A stretch of 33,907 nt of DNA from a virus, in IMG/VR virus record IMGVR_UViG_3300028908_000022, positions 1-33,907 of that record; one strand, given 5' to 3'. Shown here one piece after another: positions 14,443-21,907 of this stretch. Under the pieces are notes generated by a model, which was given only the letters and a program-made list of their open reading frames with translations, was not told the origin of the DNA and made no database searches. A program made the position numbers and the translations under genes. The number at the start of each line of letters is the position of its first letter. Position 1 is the stretch's first letter.

Positions 14443-15429
14443 ATGCCTACTTGGACCGAAACTATTGACAACCTGTTTACCACTACGTGGGCTTACAGGA
14501 AGGAAGGTGCTACCGAGCAGCTGTTTTACAGCACCCCGGTCATCGAGTTCCTGAAGAAACGTGACAACGTGAAGACTGTACGTGGAGCGCTGCGCCTCGA
14601 ATTCCCGCTCGAGTTCGCTAACACCTCTAACGCCCGATGGATCACCAAAGGGAGCGTGCTCCCGGTGACGGACAACGATTACCTTACCGAGGGTAAGGAT
14701 GAGTGGAAGTACATAGCCGTGCAGATTGTCCGTTATATGACGGATGAGCAGAAGAACCGAGGGAAGTACCAGGCTATCGACTATGTGCAGTCAAAGCTCC
14801 GTAGCGCAGAGCGGGATCTGATGTCCACGCTGGAATCTGCTATTTTCAGCAACGCTACTGCTGAAACGATAAACGGGCTCCCGGACCTCATAAAGTTCCC
14901 CTGGGATAGTAACAACAATGTGTTCGATTGGACCGGAGCAACACTCCATGGGATCGACCAGGGCACCAACACCTGGTTCCGGAACCAGGTAATCAACAAC
15001 ACGGATGCGAATGCACTGACCGTTGACATGCGGAAGATGTTTTACACGCTCAAGAAGCTAAAGAATCCCGTTCTCAACTCGCTCGTGTTAATCACCAACG
15101 CTGACATCGAAGAGTGGTACGAGTCTCAGCTCGCAGCGAAATTTCAGATTGTTGCTACTCAGCTTAAAGGTGATCTCGGCGCTGAAGGTCCACTAACTTT
15201 CAAGGGTCGTCCGATTATGAGCTCGCCTTCTGCCCCGAGCGATAAGATTTATTTTGTTAATACCGAGTTTCTCAAGTTGTACTACGACCCAGAGTACTGG
15301 ATGGAGATGACCGAATGGAAGCCGATTCCGAATCAGGCTGGTGACAAGCTGGCCCAGATCGTGTGCACGCTGAACCTCGTGTGCACTCGGCCGGCTGCGC
15401 AAGGGTGTATCGGTAACATCAGCTTGTAA
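14443..15429 (+). CDS. Major capsid protein, HK97-like fold
   Basis: This 328-residue protein is the probable shell subunit. It follows the scaffold gene by 6 bases with AAGGAGG upstream and is followed by a strong terminator, as is common for highly expressed capsid genes. The sequence has a helix with AIDYVQSKLRSAERDLMSTLESAIF (in two parts, around residues 107-132), the spine-helix-like region of HK97-fold capsids, and a beta-rich C-terminus. There is no visible N-terminal protease-cleaved delta domain, so the scaffold is a separate protein. Confidence 0.85.
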   Translation: MPTWTETIDNLFTTTWAYRKEGATEQLFYSTPVIEFLKKRDNVKTVRGALRLEFPLEFANTSNARWITKGSVLPVTDNDYLTEGKDEWKYIAVQIVRYMTDEQKNRGKYQAIDYVQSKLRSAERDLMSTLESAIFSNATAETINGLPDLIKFPWDSNNNVFDWTGATLHGIDQGTNTWFRNQVINNTDANALTVDMRKMFYTLKKLKNPVLNSLVLITNADIEEWYESQLAAKFQIVATQLKGDLGAEGPLTFKGRPIMSSPSAPSDKIYFVNTEFLKLYYDPEYWMEMTEWKPIPNQAGDKLAQIVCTLNLVCTRPAAQGCIGNISL

Positions 15430-15438
15430 ACGCGGGAG

Positions 15439-15462
15439 GGGTGGGCTCCGGCCCACCCTTTT
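15439..15462 (+). terminator. Intrinsic terminator after the major capsid gene
   Basis: A perfect 8-bp stem, GGGTGGGC (15439-15446) with GCCCACCC (15451-15458), has a TCCG loop and is followed by TTTT (15459-15462). It begins 10 bases after the capsid stop and directly precedes the ribosome site of the next gene. It probably limits read-through so that capsid protein is made in excess over downstream tail genes. Confidence 0.9.
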
Positions 15463-15474
15463 ATGGAGGATAGA

Positions 15475-15645
15475 ATGCCGCTTAAGAAAGGGAAGAGCCG
15501 CAAAGTATTTCTTGAGAACCTTCGCGAGCTGATCGCGAGCTGGAAGGCCAAGGGTAAAATAGGGAACATCAGGCCGAAGAATAAGAAGCACGCACTTAAA
15601 ATCGCTCTTGCAATTGCGTTTAAGCAGCAGAGGAGCGGAAAATGA
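15475..15645 (+). CDS. Small basic protein after the capsid gene
   Basis: This 56-residue, strongly basic protein starts at ATG 15475; the upstream in-frame ATG at 15463 overlaps the GGAGG ribosome site and is unlikely. The C-terminus KKHALKIALAIAFKQQ resembles the small Lys-rich DUF6496-like proteins often found near phage head genes. It overlaps the adaptor gene by 4 bases. Its function is unknown; it may bind DNA or the capsid. Confidence 0.65.
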   Translation: MPLKKGKSRKVFLENLRELIASWKAKGKIGNIRPKNKKHALKIALAIAFKQQRSGK

Positions 15646-16313
15646 CTCTCAGGGAGATTAAGGACCGCGTTCTCCTAAACGTGGGAGAAGTCGGAAACGA
15701 TGATTTGGAGCTAGCTGTCAAGCAGGAGGTCAACAAAGCCCTTAACCATATCGCCCTTGTCATAGATCTCCCGAACCTGCGGAGGACATCCGTAATTACG
15801 CTTGGTGTAGGGAGCTACGTTTACGATTTGACTACTCTCGGCAGAGTCCGCCAGGTGCTTGCCGTTGTCCGGAAGCGAACAACCGGGAGCGAGAATCTTC
15901 ATTACCTACCGTCCCAGACCATGCGAGAGGCTTACGGGGACCCTTCCTGGTGGACTTCCGGGGATCCTTTCGTCTGGACCATCGAAGGGACGAACCTCCT
16001 TGTATACCCGAAGCCGGCCTCGACAACCAACCTCTTTCTGCTATGGCTCGCATGGCCTGAGCCGTTGGTGGAGGATCTGGACGAAGTCGATGACAGGATA
16101 AGTGGCATTGTCGTGAGCTACGCTACAGCGATGCTTCATCTGTCTCTCGAGAATCTCGACGCGCACCGGACGTGGATCAACATAGCCGTTGGTGAGCTGG
16201 AGCGCTTAAAGGCTGATATTAACTCGCCGTCTGCTTTCCACAACGTGCAAGGACTGGATGCGCCCGGATCCCCTCCCTACTACTTAGACCCGTTCAATAA
16301 GGGGGTTTACTAA
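15642..16313 (+). CDS. Head-tail adaptor (gatekeeper)-like protein
   Basis: This 223-residue protein follows the capsid gene, as podovirus head-tail adaptors do. It has the typical layout: an N-terminal helical part (VKQEVNKALNHIALVIDLPNL), a beta-rich middle with GVGSYVYDL and a WTIEGTNLLVYPKP segment, and a C-terminal helical bundle (ISGIVVSYATAMLHLSLE). It is expected to attach to the portal ring and bind the tail nozzle. It overlaps neighbours at both ends (ATGA and TAATG). Confidence 0.75.
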   Translation: MTLREIKDRVLLNVGEVGNDDLELAVKQEVNKALNHIALVIDLPNLRRTSVITLGVGSYVYDLTTLGRVRQVLAVVRKRTTGSENLHYLPSQTMREAYGDPSWWTSGDPFVWTIEGTNLLVYPKPASTTNLFLLWLAWPEPLVEDLDEVDDRISGIVVSYATAMLHLSLENLDAHRTWINIAVGELERLKADINSPSAFHNVQGLDAPGSPPYYLDPFNKGVY

Positions 16314-17284
16314 TGCCGAAGGACGTCAATTGGGATAGCAGTTTCAAGACCTATCCGCCGGATACGGAAAACGTCTCCCTTGGAGCCCTCCGAATCCGGG
16401 AAACGCGCACGGGAGTCGAGGAGCGACTTGCCACTGAGCATTACTTCGGCACGGGCGACGGGGACGAGGAAGGCCGACACAAGTTTCCGACCGGGGACAG
16501 CGTCGCCAGGGACGCCCTTGTGGGTGTGGTAGATCAGATGATCTATTTCCTCCAAGAGGCGGGAAAGGTCTACGTACAACTCAGGCTCAGCGGAGCCTGG
16601 GAAGATATACGCGCAAGAGAAGCGGATAACGCGGATACAGTTGATGGTGCACATGCCGGTAACAGTGCAGGAAACGTGCTCCTGCTCGACTCATCAGGGC
16701 TAGTCCCTCTCGACAACATACCGTCTACCTTGACCGGGAAGGATGCTGATACCGTGGATGGTCACGAAGCGGCTGATTTCGCTTTGAACGACCTCAGCAA
16801 CGTCGACGCGAGTTACGTGTATGCGAAGTCTTTTCCACCCGGGACGAAGATGCTGTTTGTATCGAGTCTTCCGCCTGGCTGGACACTTGATACAACGTTT
16901 ACGGATAAGGTTCTCAGAGTCGTATCAGATGATACGGCTGTGGGGACGACCGGAGGGTCCTGGGTCATCAGCGGTATATCGTCAGCCGGTTCCCATACCC
17001 ACACCATAAACAGCGCTGGTGCCCACAAGCACGAGCTTCCATACGGGATGTATGGTGGAGGTAGCGTCAATTTCCAGGGTGCTCCGTTCGGTACCGGAGG
17101 ATCGTTTTCGTCAAATTACAGGCATTATTGGGACAATGATGAGTTTCTTACGGCGAATAGAGTTCTCTCCAGTTCGAATGGAGCACACACCCATACAATG
17201 GGTAGCGCGGGAGATCATACCCACACATTCGACGGTACCTGGCGCCCGGCGTACGTTAACGTGATTATAGGAGTGAAGAGCTGA
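16313..17284 (+). CDS. Short tail-fibre-like protein with HxH motifs
   Basis: This 323-residue protein has two DADTVDG/NADTVDG elements (about 106 and 144) typical of phage fibres. A Gly/Ser-rich C-terminal half carries the repeated His motifs SHTHT, AHKHE, AHTHT and DHTHT. Such HxH repeats bind iron at the tip of T4-like fibres and occur in collar-domain fibres. The C-terminus WRPAYVNVIIGVKS matches the end of phage collar-type fibre proteins. It lies between adaptor and nozzle genes, with one-base stop/start overlaps to both neighbours. Confidence 0.8.
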   Translation: MPKDVNWDSSFKTYPPDTENVSLGALRIRETRTGVEERLATEHYFGTGDGDEEGRHKFPTGDSVARDALVGVVDQMIYFLQEAGKVYVQLRLSGAWEDIRAREADNADTVDGAHAGNSAGNVLLLDSSGLVPLDNIPSTLTGKDADTVDGHEAADFALNDLSNVDASYVYAKSFPPGTKMLFVSSLPPGWTLDTTFTDKVLRVVSDDTAVGTTGGSWVISGISSAGSHTHTINSAGAHKHELPYGMYGGGSVNFQGAPFGTGGSFSSNYRHYWDNDEFLTANRVLSSSNGAHTHTMGSAGDHTHTFDGTWRPAYVNVIIGVKS

Positions 17285-17613
17285 TGAGGAAGGAAGTAGT
17301 TTCTGGAACGTTTAAAGGAGCGTTCAAGTGCAGCAAGTGCCCACAGCAATCCGGAGATAAAGGATGCCCGTTATGGTGGGAAATCCTTTACACGAACATA
17401 AAGACAGGAGAGGAGGTCCTCAAGTGCGGTTGTGGTTTCGTCCTAATGCCATTGATGTTGATGGAAACGCTTAAAAGCGGGAACCACGCAGCAGAGGCTG
17501 CATACCGGTTTAGGGAGGACGTTACCAGGGCTATGTTAACGGCCATTAACAAAGTCAAGGAGCTGTCACTTGAGGCAGGTACTAACAATAAAGCGATTGG
17601 ACAGCGGGCTTAA
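17284..17613 (+). CDS. Cys-rich small protein of unknown function
   Basis: This 109-residue protein starts in a TGATG overlap with the fibre gene. Its first half has CSKC, a Cys in GCPLWW and CGC, a possible zinc site; its second half is helical. The family is not recognised, though its position inside the tail operon suggests a structural or chaperone role. Its end overlaps the nozzle gene by 44 bases. Confidence 0.7.
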   Translation: MRKEVVSGTFKGAFKCSKCPQQSGDKGCPLWWEILYTNIKTGEEVLKCGCGFVLMPLMLMETLKSGNHAAEAAYRFREDVTRAMLTAINKVKELSLEAGTNNKAIGQRA

Positions 17614-19090
17614 CCTCGATCAAACGCCCGAGCAGATAAGGGATTCCGAGTGCTCTCTTGCTGATAACGTTGAGTTTTATAGAGGTGAGGTACGCAAGGC
17701 CCGTAATTTCTCTCTGTTCTCGTCGTCCCAATTCTCCGAACCAGTCACGTTCATCGACCAGTTCTTTGACCTGAGCAAGGGAATACACTTTTTCGCATTC
17801 ACACCCAACCACATCTACAAAAGCGTGGACGATGGGGCTACGTGGACAGAGGTTACTCCGGACAGCGGGATTACCGGTGCTACGATAAAGGACCGATGGA
17901 CGAGCGTTCAGTTCCCATACACCGATGGCCTCGGAAACTTCCATGACGCATACGTTGTCACGAATTTCGCTAGCGGAATACTGAAATATGAACCCGGCGA
18001 CACGAATTTTTCTGTTTTACCAGGCACCGAAACGATAAAAGCAGCAACGGTCTCTGCTTATCACAACTACCTCGTCTTAGGTCGATTGGAGGAAGACGCC
18101 GTTTTCTTCCCTCAGCGAGTGCGATGGAGCGACACCGGCAACGCAGAGGTCTGGGATAGCGGGAACGCCGGCTACCTAGACCTCATCGAAACGGCCGATT
18201 GGATCGTGGGGTTCGCGACGCTTCGTGGAACCCTGTATGTTTTCAAGGAGCGTTCGATATGGCGGTTTTATTACAGAGGGTCTCCTGATCGTTTGTTCAT
18301 CCCAGAGCTCGTTGTCGATGGTATCGGTGCCCGGAGTGCCGACGCACTCATTTCCATCGGCGACAGGATCGTTTTCCTCGGATGGGACAACATCTATGAG
18401 TTCGATGGGGTTCGTGTGGCCCCGATTGGCGATGAAGTGCAGCCGGAGTTATTTGGGCCCGATAGCACTCTCAACGAAGACTTCACCGATGCTTTCTGGT
18501 CAATCTTCCTGGAGGAGCGGTCGGAGTTGTGGACGTTCTTCGTCCGTAACCCAAATGAGTCCCCAGACGTTTGCTACCGCTTCAACACGGCCGACAGATC
18601 GTGGTCGCGCTTGTTGGTAGGGTTTACTGGTGGAGGTTATTATGTATCTGCCCCATTGCAGGAGGTATGGAGCACTGCTACAGCGACGTGGGAAGAAGCG
18701 ACCTACCAATGGATTTCCCAGAACCTTACCGGCGGGAAACCGCTGACCCTGTTCGGGGCCGAAGATGGTAACATATACACTCTGGATGTGTACCCGCTGG
18801 AGCAAACGACGGAGTTCCGGACAAAGAATTTCGTGTTTGACATCCCACAACGAGTATTCTCAGCGAGAATACTTGGCCGAGGAACGTTTACGGCTTCCTA
18901 CAGCATCGATGGAGGCGCAACATGGCTTGGAACGAAAACTTTCACAATCGGCTCGTTGGCGAGATGGGTGAGACTACCAGTAAATCGTGTGACAAACCGC
19001 TTGATGTTGAGAGTGACGATACCGGAGAGCGAGGAAGGAGCCATATCGAGACTGGAAATCGAAGTCTCTCCGCGCTCACGCCTAAGCTAG
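17570..19090 (+). CDS. Tail nozzle/tubular-like beta-propeller protein
   Basis: This 506-residue protein is likely a virion tail component. The N-terminus LDSGLNLDQTPEQIRDSECSLADNV (in parts, residues 10-34) is typical of podovirus nozzle or stopper-type proteins that start with a GLN...P..I.D.E pattern. The rest is beta-rich with repeated aromatic/Asp-Gly turns (DDGATWTEV, DGGATWLG), consistent with a beta-propeller. The start is TTG at 17570, supported by AAGGAG 8 bases upstream; no ATG or GTG is available nearby. It follows adaptor and fibre genes, as expected. Confidence 0.72.
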   Translation: MRQVLTIKRLDSGLNLDQTPEQIRDSECSLADNVEFYRGEVRKARNFSLFSSSQFSEPVTFIDQFFDLSKGIHFFAFTPNHIYKSVDDGATWTEVTPDSGITGATIKDRWTSVQFPYTDGLGNFHDAYVVTNFASGILKYEPGDTNFSVLPGTETIKAATVSAYHNYLVLGRLEEDAVFFPQRVRWSDTGNAEVWDSGNAGYLDLIETADWIVGFATLRGTLYVFKERSIWRFYYRGSPDRLFIPELVVDGIGARSADALISIGDRIVFLGWDNIYEFDGVRVAPIGDEVQPELFGPDSTLNEDFTDAFWSIFLEERSELWTFFVRNPNESPDVCYRFNTADRSWSRLLVGFTGGGYYVSAPLQEVWSTATATWEEATYQWISQNLTGGKPLTLFGAEDGNIYTLDVYPLEQTTEFRTKNFVFDIPQRVFSARILGRGTFTASYSIDGGATWLGTKTFTIGSLARWVRLPVNRVTNRLMLRVTIPESEEGAISRLEIEVSPRSRLS

Positions 19091-19446
19091 CCCGTGCCTT
19101 CAAGCGGTTTGGGAAAGAGTTCCTGCAGACAGTAGAGGAGACTGCGGATTACATCCTTTACAGCCCGGACGCAATCATCTGTATAGATATTCTCGGGGAA
19201 AGGGATGGTGAGAAAGAGCCGGTTGTCCTCATAACCCTGTCTGTCGCAACGGATTGGCAGAAGGTGCTAGAGGAGGTCGAATCTCTGGCAAAACGCCTCG
19301 GGATCCACCGAATCCAGTTCAGGTCCCAGTTCCCACCAAAGGCCTTCGAGCGTTTGATCCCGAGCGACATAAGAGAAACACGCGAGTTCCGCGTAGCCGA
19401 ATATATCTATGAGTGGAGAGTGAAAAATGGGGAAGAAAAAGACTAA
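18922..19446 (+). CDS. Virion-region protein of unknown function
   Basis: This is a protein of up to 174 residues whose N-terminal part lies inside the nozzle gene in another frame. Start is uncertain: ATG 18922 has GGAGG about 6 bases upstream; ATG 18964 has no clear site. The part after residue about 55 (LARAFKRFGKEFLQTVEE, then a beta/alpha pattern) looks like a real folded domain. The C-terminal IHRIQFRSQFPPKAFERLIP stretch loosely recalls the acetyltransferase-like minor virion proteins of podoviruses. That match is weak. Confidence 0.6.
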   Translation: MAWNENFHNRLVGEMGETTSKSCDKPLDVESDDTGERGRSHIETGNRSLSALTPKLARAFKRFGKEFLQTVEETADYILYSPDAIICIDILGERDGEKEPVVLITLSVATDWQKVLEEVESLAKRLGIHRIQFRSQFPPKAFERLIPSDIRETREFRVAEYIYEWRVKNGEEKD

Positions 19447-20584
19447 AAGCCGGGTCGTAACCAAAAAAGTTACCCCGTACAGTGCTGAGCAGCAGGCCAT
19501 CCTAAAGGTGTTAGGGCAAACGGTGGAAAGCGCTCTCCGGGGGCCAGCTCCAAGCTATCCCGGGAAGGTAGTCCCTGCCTGGCAACCGGAAGAGACCAAA
19601 TACCTGTCCTCGCTATCGGCGTACAGCGATTTTGCCCGGAAACGGGCCGAGGACATCCTAGCAGCCCAGCAGGAGTTAACCGATATCGTCAGGCAGCTCC
19701 CTCCAGACACAGAGCAAATACGGACCGGATTGGAGAGCGCAGCGAACATCCCAGCTGAAACAGGCGAACGGTTGTGGCAGGAATATCGTGCTGCTACGGG
19801 TGACCTGCGCCGATTCGAGCGAGTCCCGTATGACTACTCTCGCGACGCAGCCGAGGAATTCTACCGTCAAACAGTAGAAGCTCCATTGATGCGGGCGTTC
19901 AAGCAAGACATTCTCCCGAAGATTCGTGCAGCGTACGCAGGGCCAACCTTCTGGAGCTCGTTTAGGGCGCGTGCTGAGCAACAGGCAGCGGAGGATTTGA
20001 TGTCCAAGCTCGCACAGGAGCGGGCAAGGATCCTCTGGGAGGACGAGCTGGCGCGGAGATCGGCTCTTGAGCGGGCCTTGTCCCGTGGCCTCCAAGCAGA
20101 GCGAATTCGCTCCGCAGAGCTGTCAACGATTGCAAGAGCTTTACCGTACACTTCGGCCCAGGAAGCAGAACTGAGAGCCGAATCCGTTACCGCCCCGGAG
20201 CAATACAGACAACAAGCTCTGGCAAGGGCCATCGAAGGCCTGACAAGAGCTGGAAGAACAGCAGCCGAAGCCACATCCGTATACTCCGAAGCTCCAACGG
20301 CAGCAGCAGAAGCTGCGAAGTACCGCAGAGCCGTAGAATCACAAATCCTGCAGGAAGGGCTGCAGCGGTGGTTGATGGGTGAACAGATCGCTGGGACGTA
20401 CAATCCGCTCTACAGTCCAGCGGTGGACATCGCCCTGCGGTTGTTAGGCTACCCGCTCTACACTATCTTGGCTGGTAAGGAAACCGTTCGGAAAGGCGGC
20501 CTCTTCGGCGGTTTTGTCAGCGGACTCAGCGGTGGTCTCGGAACCGCCTTAGGTACTGCCATAGGCAAAAAGATACCGGTGTAA
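19427..20584 (+). CDS. Internal virion (ejection) protein, Ala-rich helical
   Basis: This 385-residue protein has a basic N-terminus, long Ala/Glu/Arg-rich helices and a Gly-rich hydrophobic C-terminus (GGLFGGFVSGLSGGL then GTALGTAIG) that could insert in a membrane. This is the character of podovirus internal proteins that leave the capsid and help form a DNA channel through the host envelope. It is the first of three consecutive large helical virion genes. It overlaps the preceding gene by 20 bases. Confidence 0.7.
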   Translation: MGKKKTKSRVVTKKVTPYSAEQQAILKVLGQTVESALRGPAPSYPGKVVPAWQPEETKYLSSLSAYSDFARKRAEDILAAQQELTDIVRQLPPDTEQIRTGLESAANIPAETGERLWQEYRAATGDLRRFERVPYDYSRDAAEEFYRQTVEAPLMRAFKQDILPKIRAAYAGPTFWSSFRARAEQQAAEDLMSKLAQERARILWEDELARRSALERALSRGLQAERIRSAELSTIARALPYTSAQEAELRAESVTAPEQYRQQALARAIEGLTRAGRTAAEATSVYSEAPTAAAEAAKYRRAVESQILQEGLQRWLMGEQIAGTYNPLYSPAVDIALRLLGYPLYTILAGKETVRKGGLFGGFVSGLSGGLGTALGTAIGKKIPV

Positions 20585-20597
20585 GGAGAGTTAAACG

Positions 20598-21680
20598 ATG
20601 CCTGGAAACGTCATTTGGGTAGGAGAGCTGAGCAGAGAAGAACCGGCATTTGACCTCGAGCCATTCGGCCGCGGCCTTGGCCGAGGACTCGCCTCGTCGT
20701 ATATGTACAAAATGACCGAACTCGAGCCTCAAGTGGCCAAGGTGAGTTGGAAGATATACAGCTCTCTCGAGCCGGAGAAACGAAAGGTCCTGGAGCAGAC
20801 ACCGGGATTCAAGAACTGGCTAAGGTTATGGCAGAAATACGGCATCGCTCCGCAGGGGCTGGAGAAGCCCCAGGTTCCGGAGGACCTTGAGCAAGCTCTC
20901 ACCAGGGCGAGGATCAAACAGATGACGGAAGAGCTCAGGTTGCGAGAGAAAGAACTCCAGCAGATGGAGCCCCTAAGAAGGGCCCAGGCAGAGTACTACC
21001 TTTCCAGGCCGCGCATCGAGGAGAAACGACTGGAGCTGGAAAAGCCCTTGACGGAGGCCAAAGTAAGGTATTACGAATCCCAACCGCTCCTTCTCAAGGC
21101 TGAAACAGAACTAAGAAAGGCTCAGGCCGAGTTCACTCGCCAAAAGCCCCTGCTCGAGTTGATGCGGCAGAAACCAGCCGATACTAGCGTAGCCTGGAAC
21201 AGGTTTCAGACGAGGTATAAGCAAGCGAACGACCTGTATACCATGATCTTCGACCCTACCAGAGCGGACCCTGCGTACCGACCGATATTAGCGACGAACT
21301 GGCTATCGACGTCTCTCTCCGTGGTAAAATCAGCCCTTAACGACGAGTTCCTTTCGGAAACTGGTGTAGCCAATGAAGCGTTGACAGATGTTCTGACGAA
21401 AGCACTTCAGCCGGACATCGTACCGTACCTCATACAAAATCCAGCTGGGCGCGTCAGGTTGGAGGACCTTGTTAACATTTACATTGGTACTGCTGGAGAC
21501 GAGGCAGAAGCGAAAAACAGAGCCCTTACCCTCAAACAGATGGAGGAAGCTCTTCCTCCGGACTGGGTCTTCGTGTATGACAAGAAGAGGAAAAGGCTGA
21601 AATTGGTGAAGATGGAGCGGAAAGAATCCCCCGTGACGTTTGGCACGCTCCTCCGAAGAATCTTCAGGAGGGGAGAATGA
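20598..21680 (+). CDS. Internal virion (ejection) protein with coiled coil
   Basis: This 360-residue protein has AAGGAG upstream of the ATG. Residues about 85-210 are a highly charged, heptad-rich coiled coil with related blocks of the form LxxAxAEYYxSRPxxEEKRLxLEKP and AxVRYYESQPLLLKAE. The C-terminal domain is mixed and ends in a basic tail (LLRRIFRRGE). Its place between two other ejection-type genes supports an internal virion role. No family name can be given from the sequence alone. Confidence 0.7.
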   Translation: MPGNVIWVGELSREEPAFDLEPFGRGLGRGLASSYMYKMTELEPQVAKVSWKIYSSLEPEKRKVLEQTPGFKNWLRLWQKYGIAPQGLEKPQVPEDLEQALTRARIKQMTEELRLREKELQQMEPLRRAQAEYYLSRPRIEEKRLELEKPLTEAKVRYYESQPLLLKAETELRKAQAEFTRQKPLLELMRQKPADTSVAWNRFQTRYKQANDLYTMIFDPTRADPAYRPILATNWLSTSLSVVKSALNDEFLSETGVANEALTDVLTKALQPDIVPYLIQNPAGRVRLEDLVNIYIGTAGDEAEAKNRALTLKQMEEALPPDWVFVYDKKRKRLKLVKMERKESPVTFGTLLRRIFRRGE

Positions 21681-21907
21681 GAAAGCCGAAAGTAACAACG
21701 AAGCTGACCAAGGCACAGTTAGAGGAGCTTATCCGAAGGAGACGAGCAAAAAATGAACTTACAAGAAACACTCTCCAAACTGTTCTCCGGAGAACGTTCA
21801 ACCCCACAGAAACGGGACCGGGACCGGGATATCCTGGACAAAGCCCAGGAATTCATTCTTGGCCCTTACCTTGGGCACCCAGTGGAGACAGCGAGACGAA
21901 TAGCTAA
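21677..21907 (+). CDS. Short overlapping ORF of doubtful status
   Basis: This is an ORF of 76 codons that starts in an ATGA overlap with the preceding gene. Its first 40 residues (KLTKAQLEELIRRRRAKNELT) look like a helical basic protein. Its last 35 codons lie inside the next gene in another frame and look like a shadow. The A6 run at 21748-21753 lies exactly where the next gene starts, so a +1 shift would join the two frames. It may be a real tiny gene, a leader for coupling, or noise. Confidence 0.35.
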   Translation: MRKPKVTTKLTKAQLEELIRRRRAKNELTRNTLQTVLRRTFNPTETGPGPGYPGQSPGIHSWPLPWAPSGDSETNS

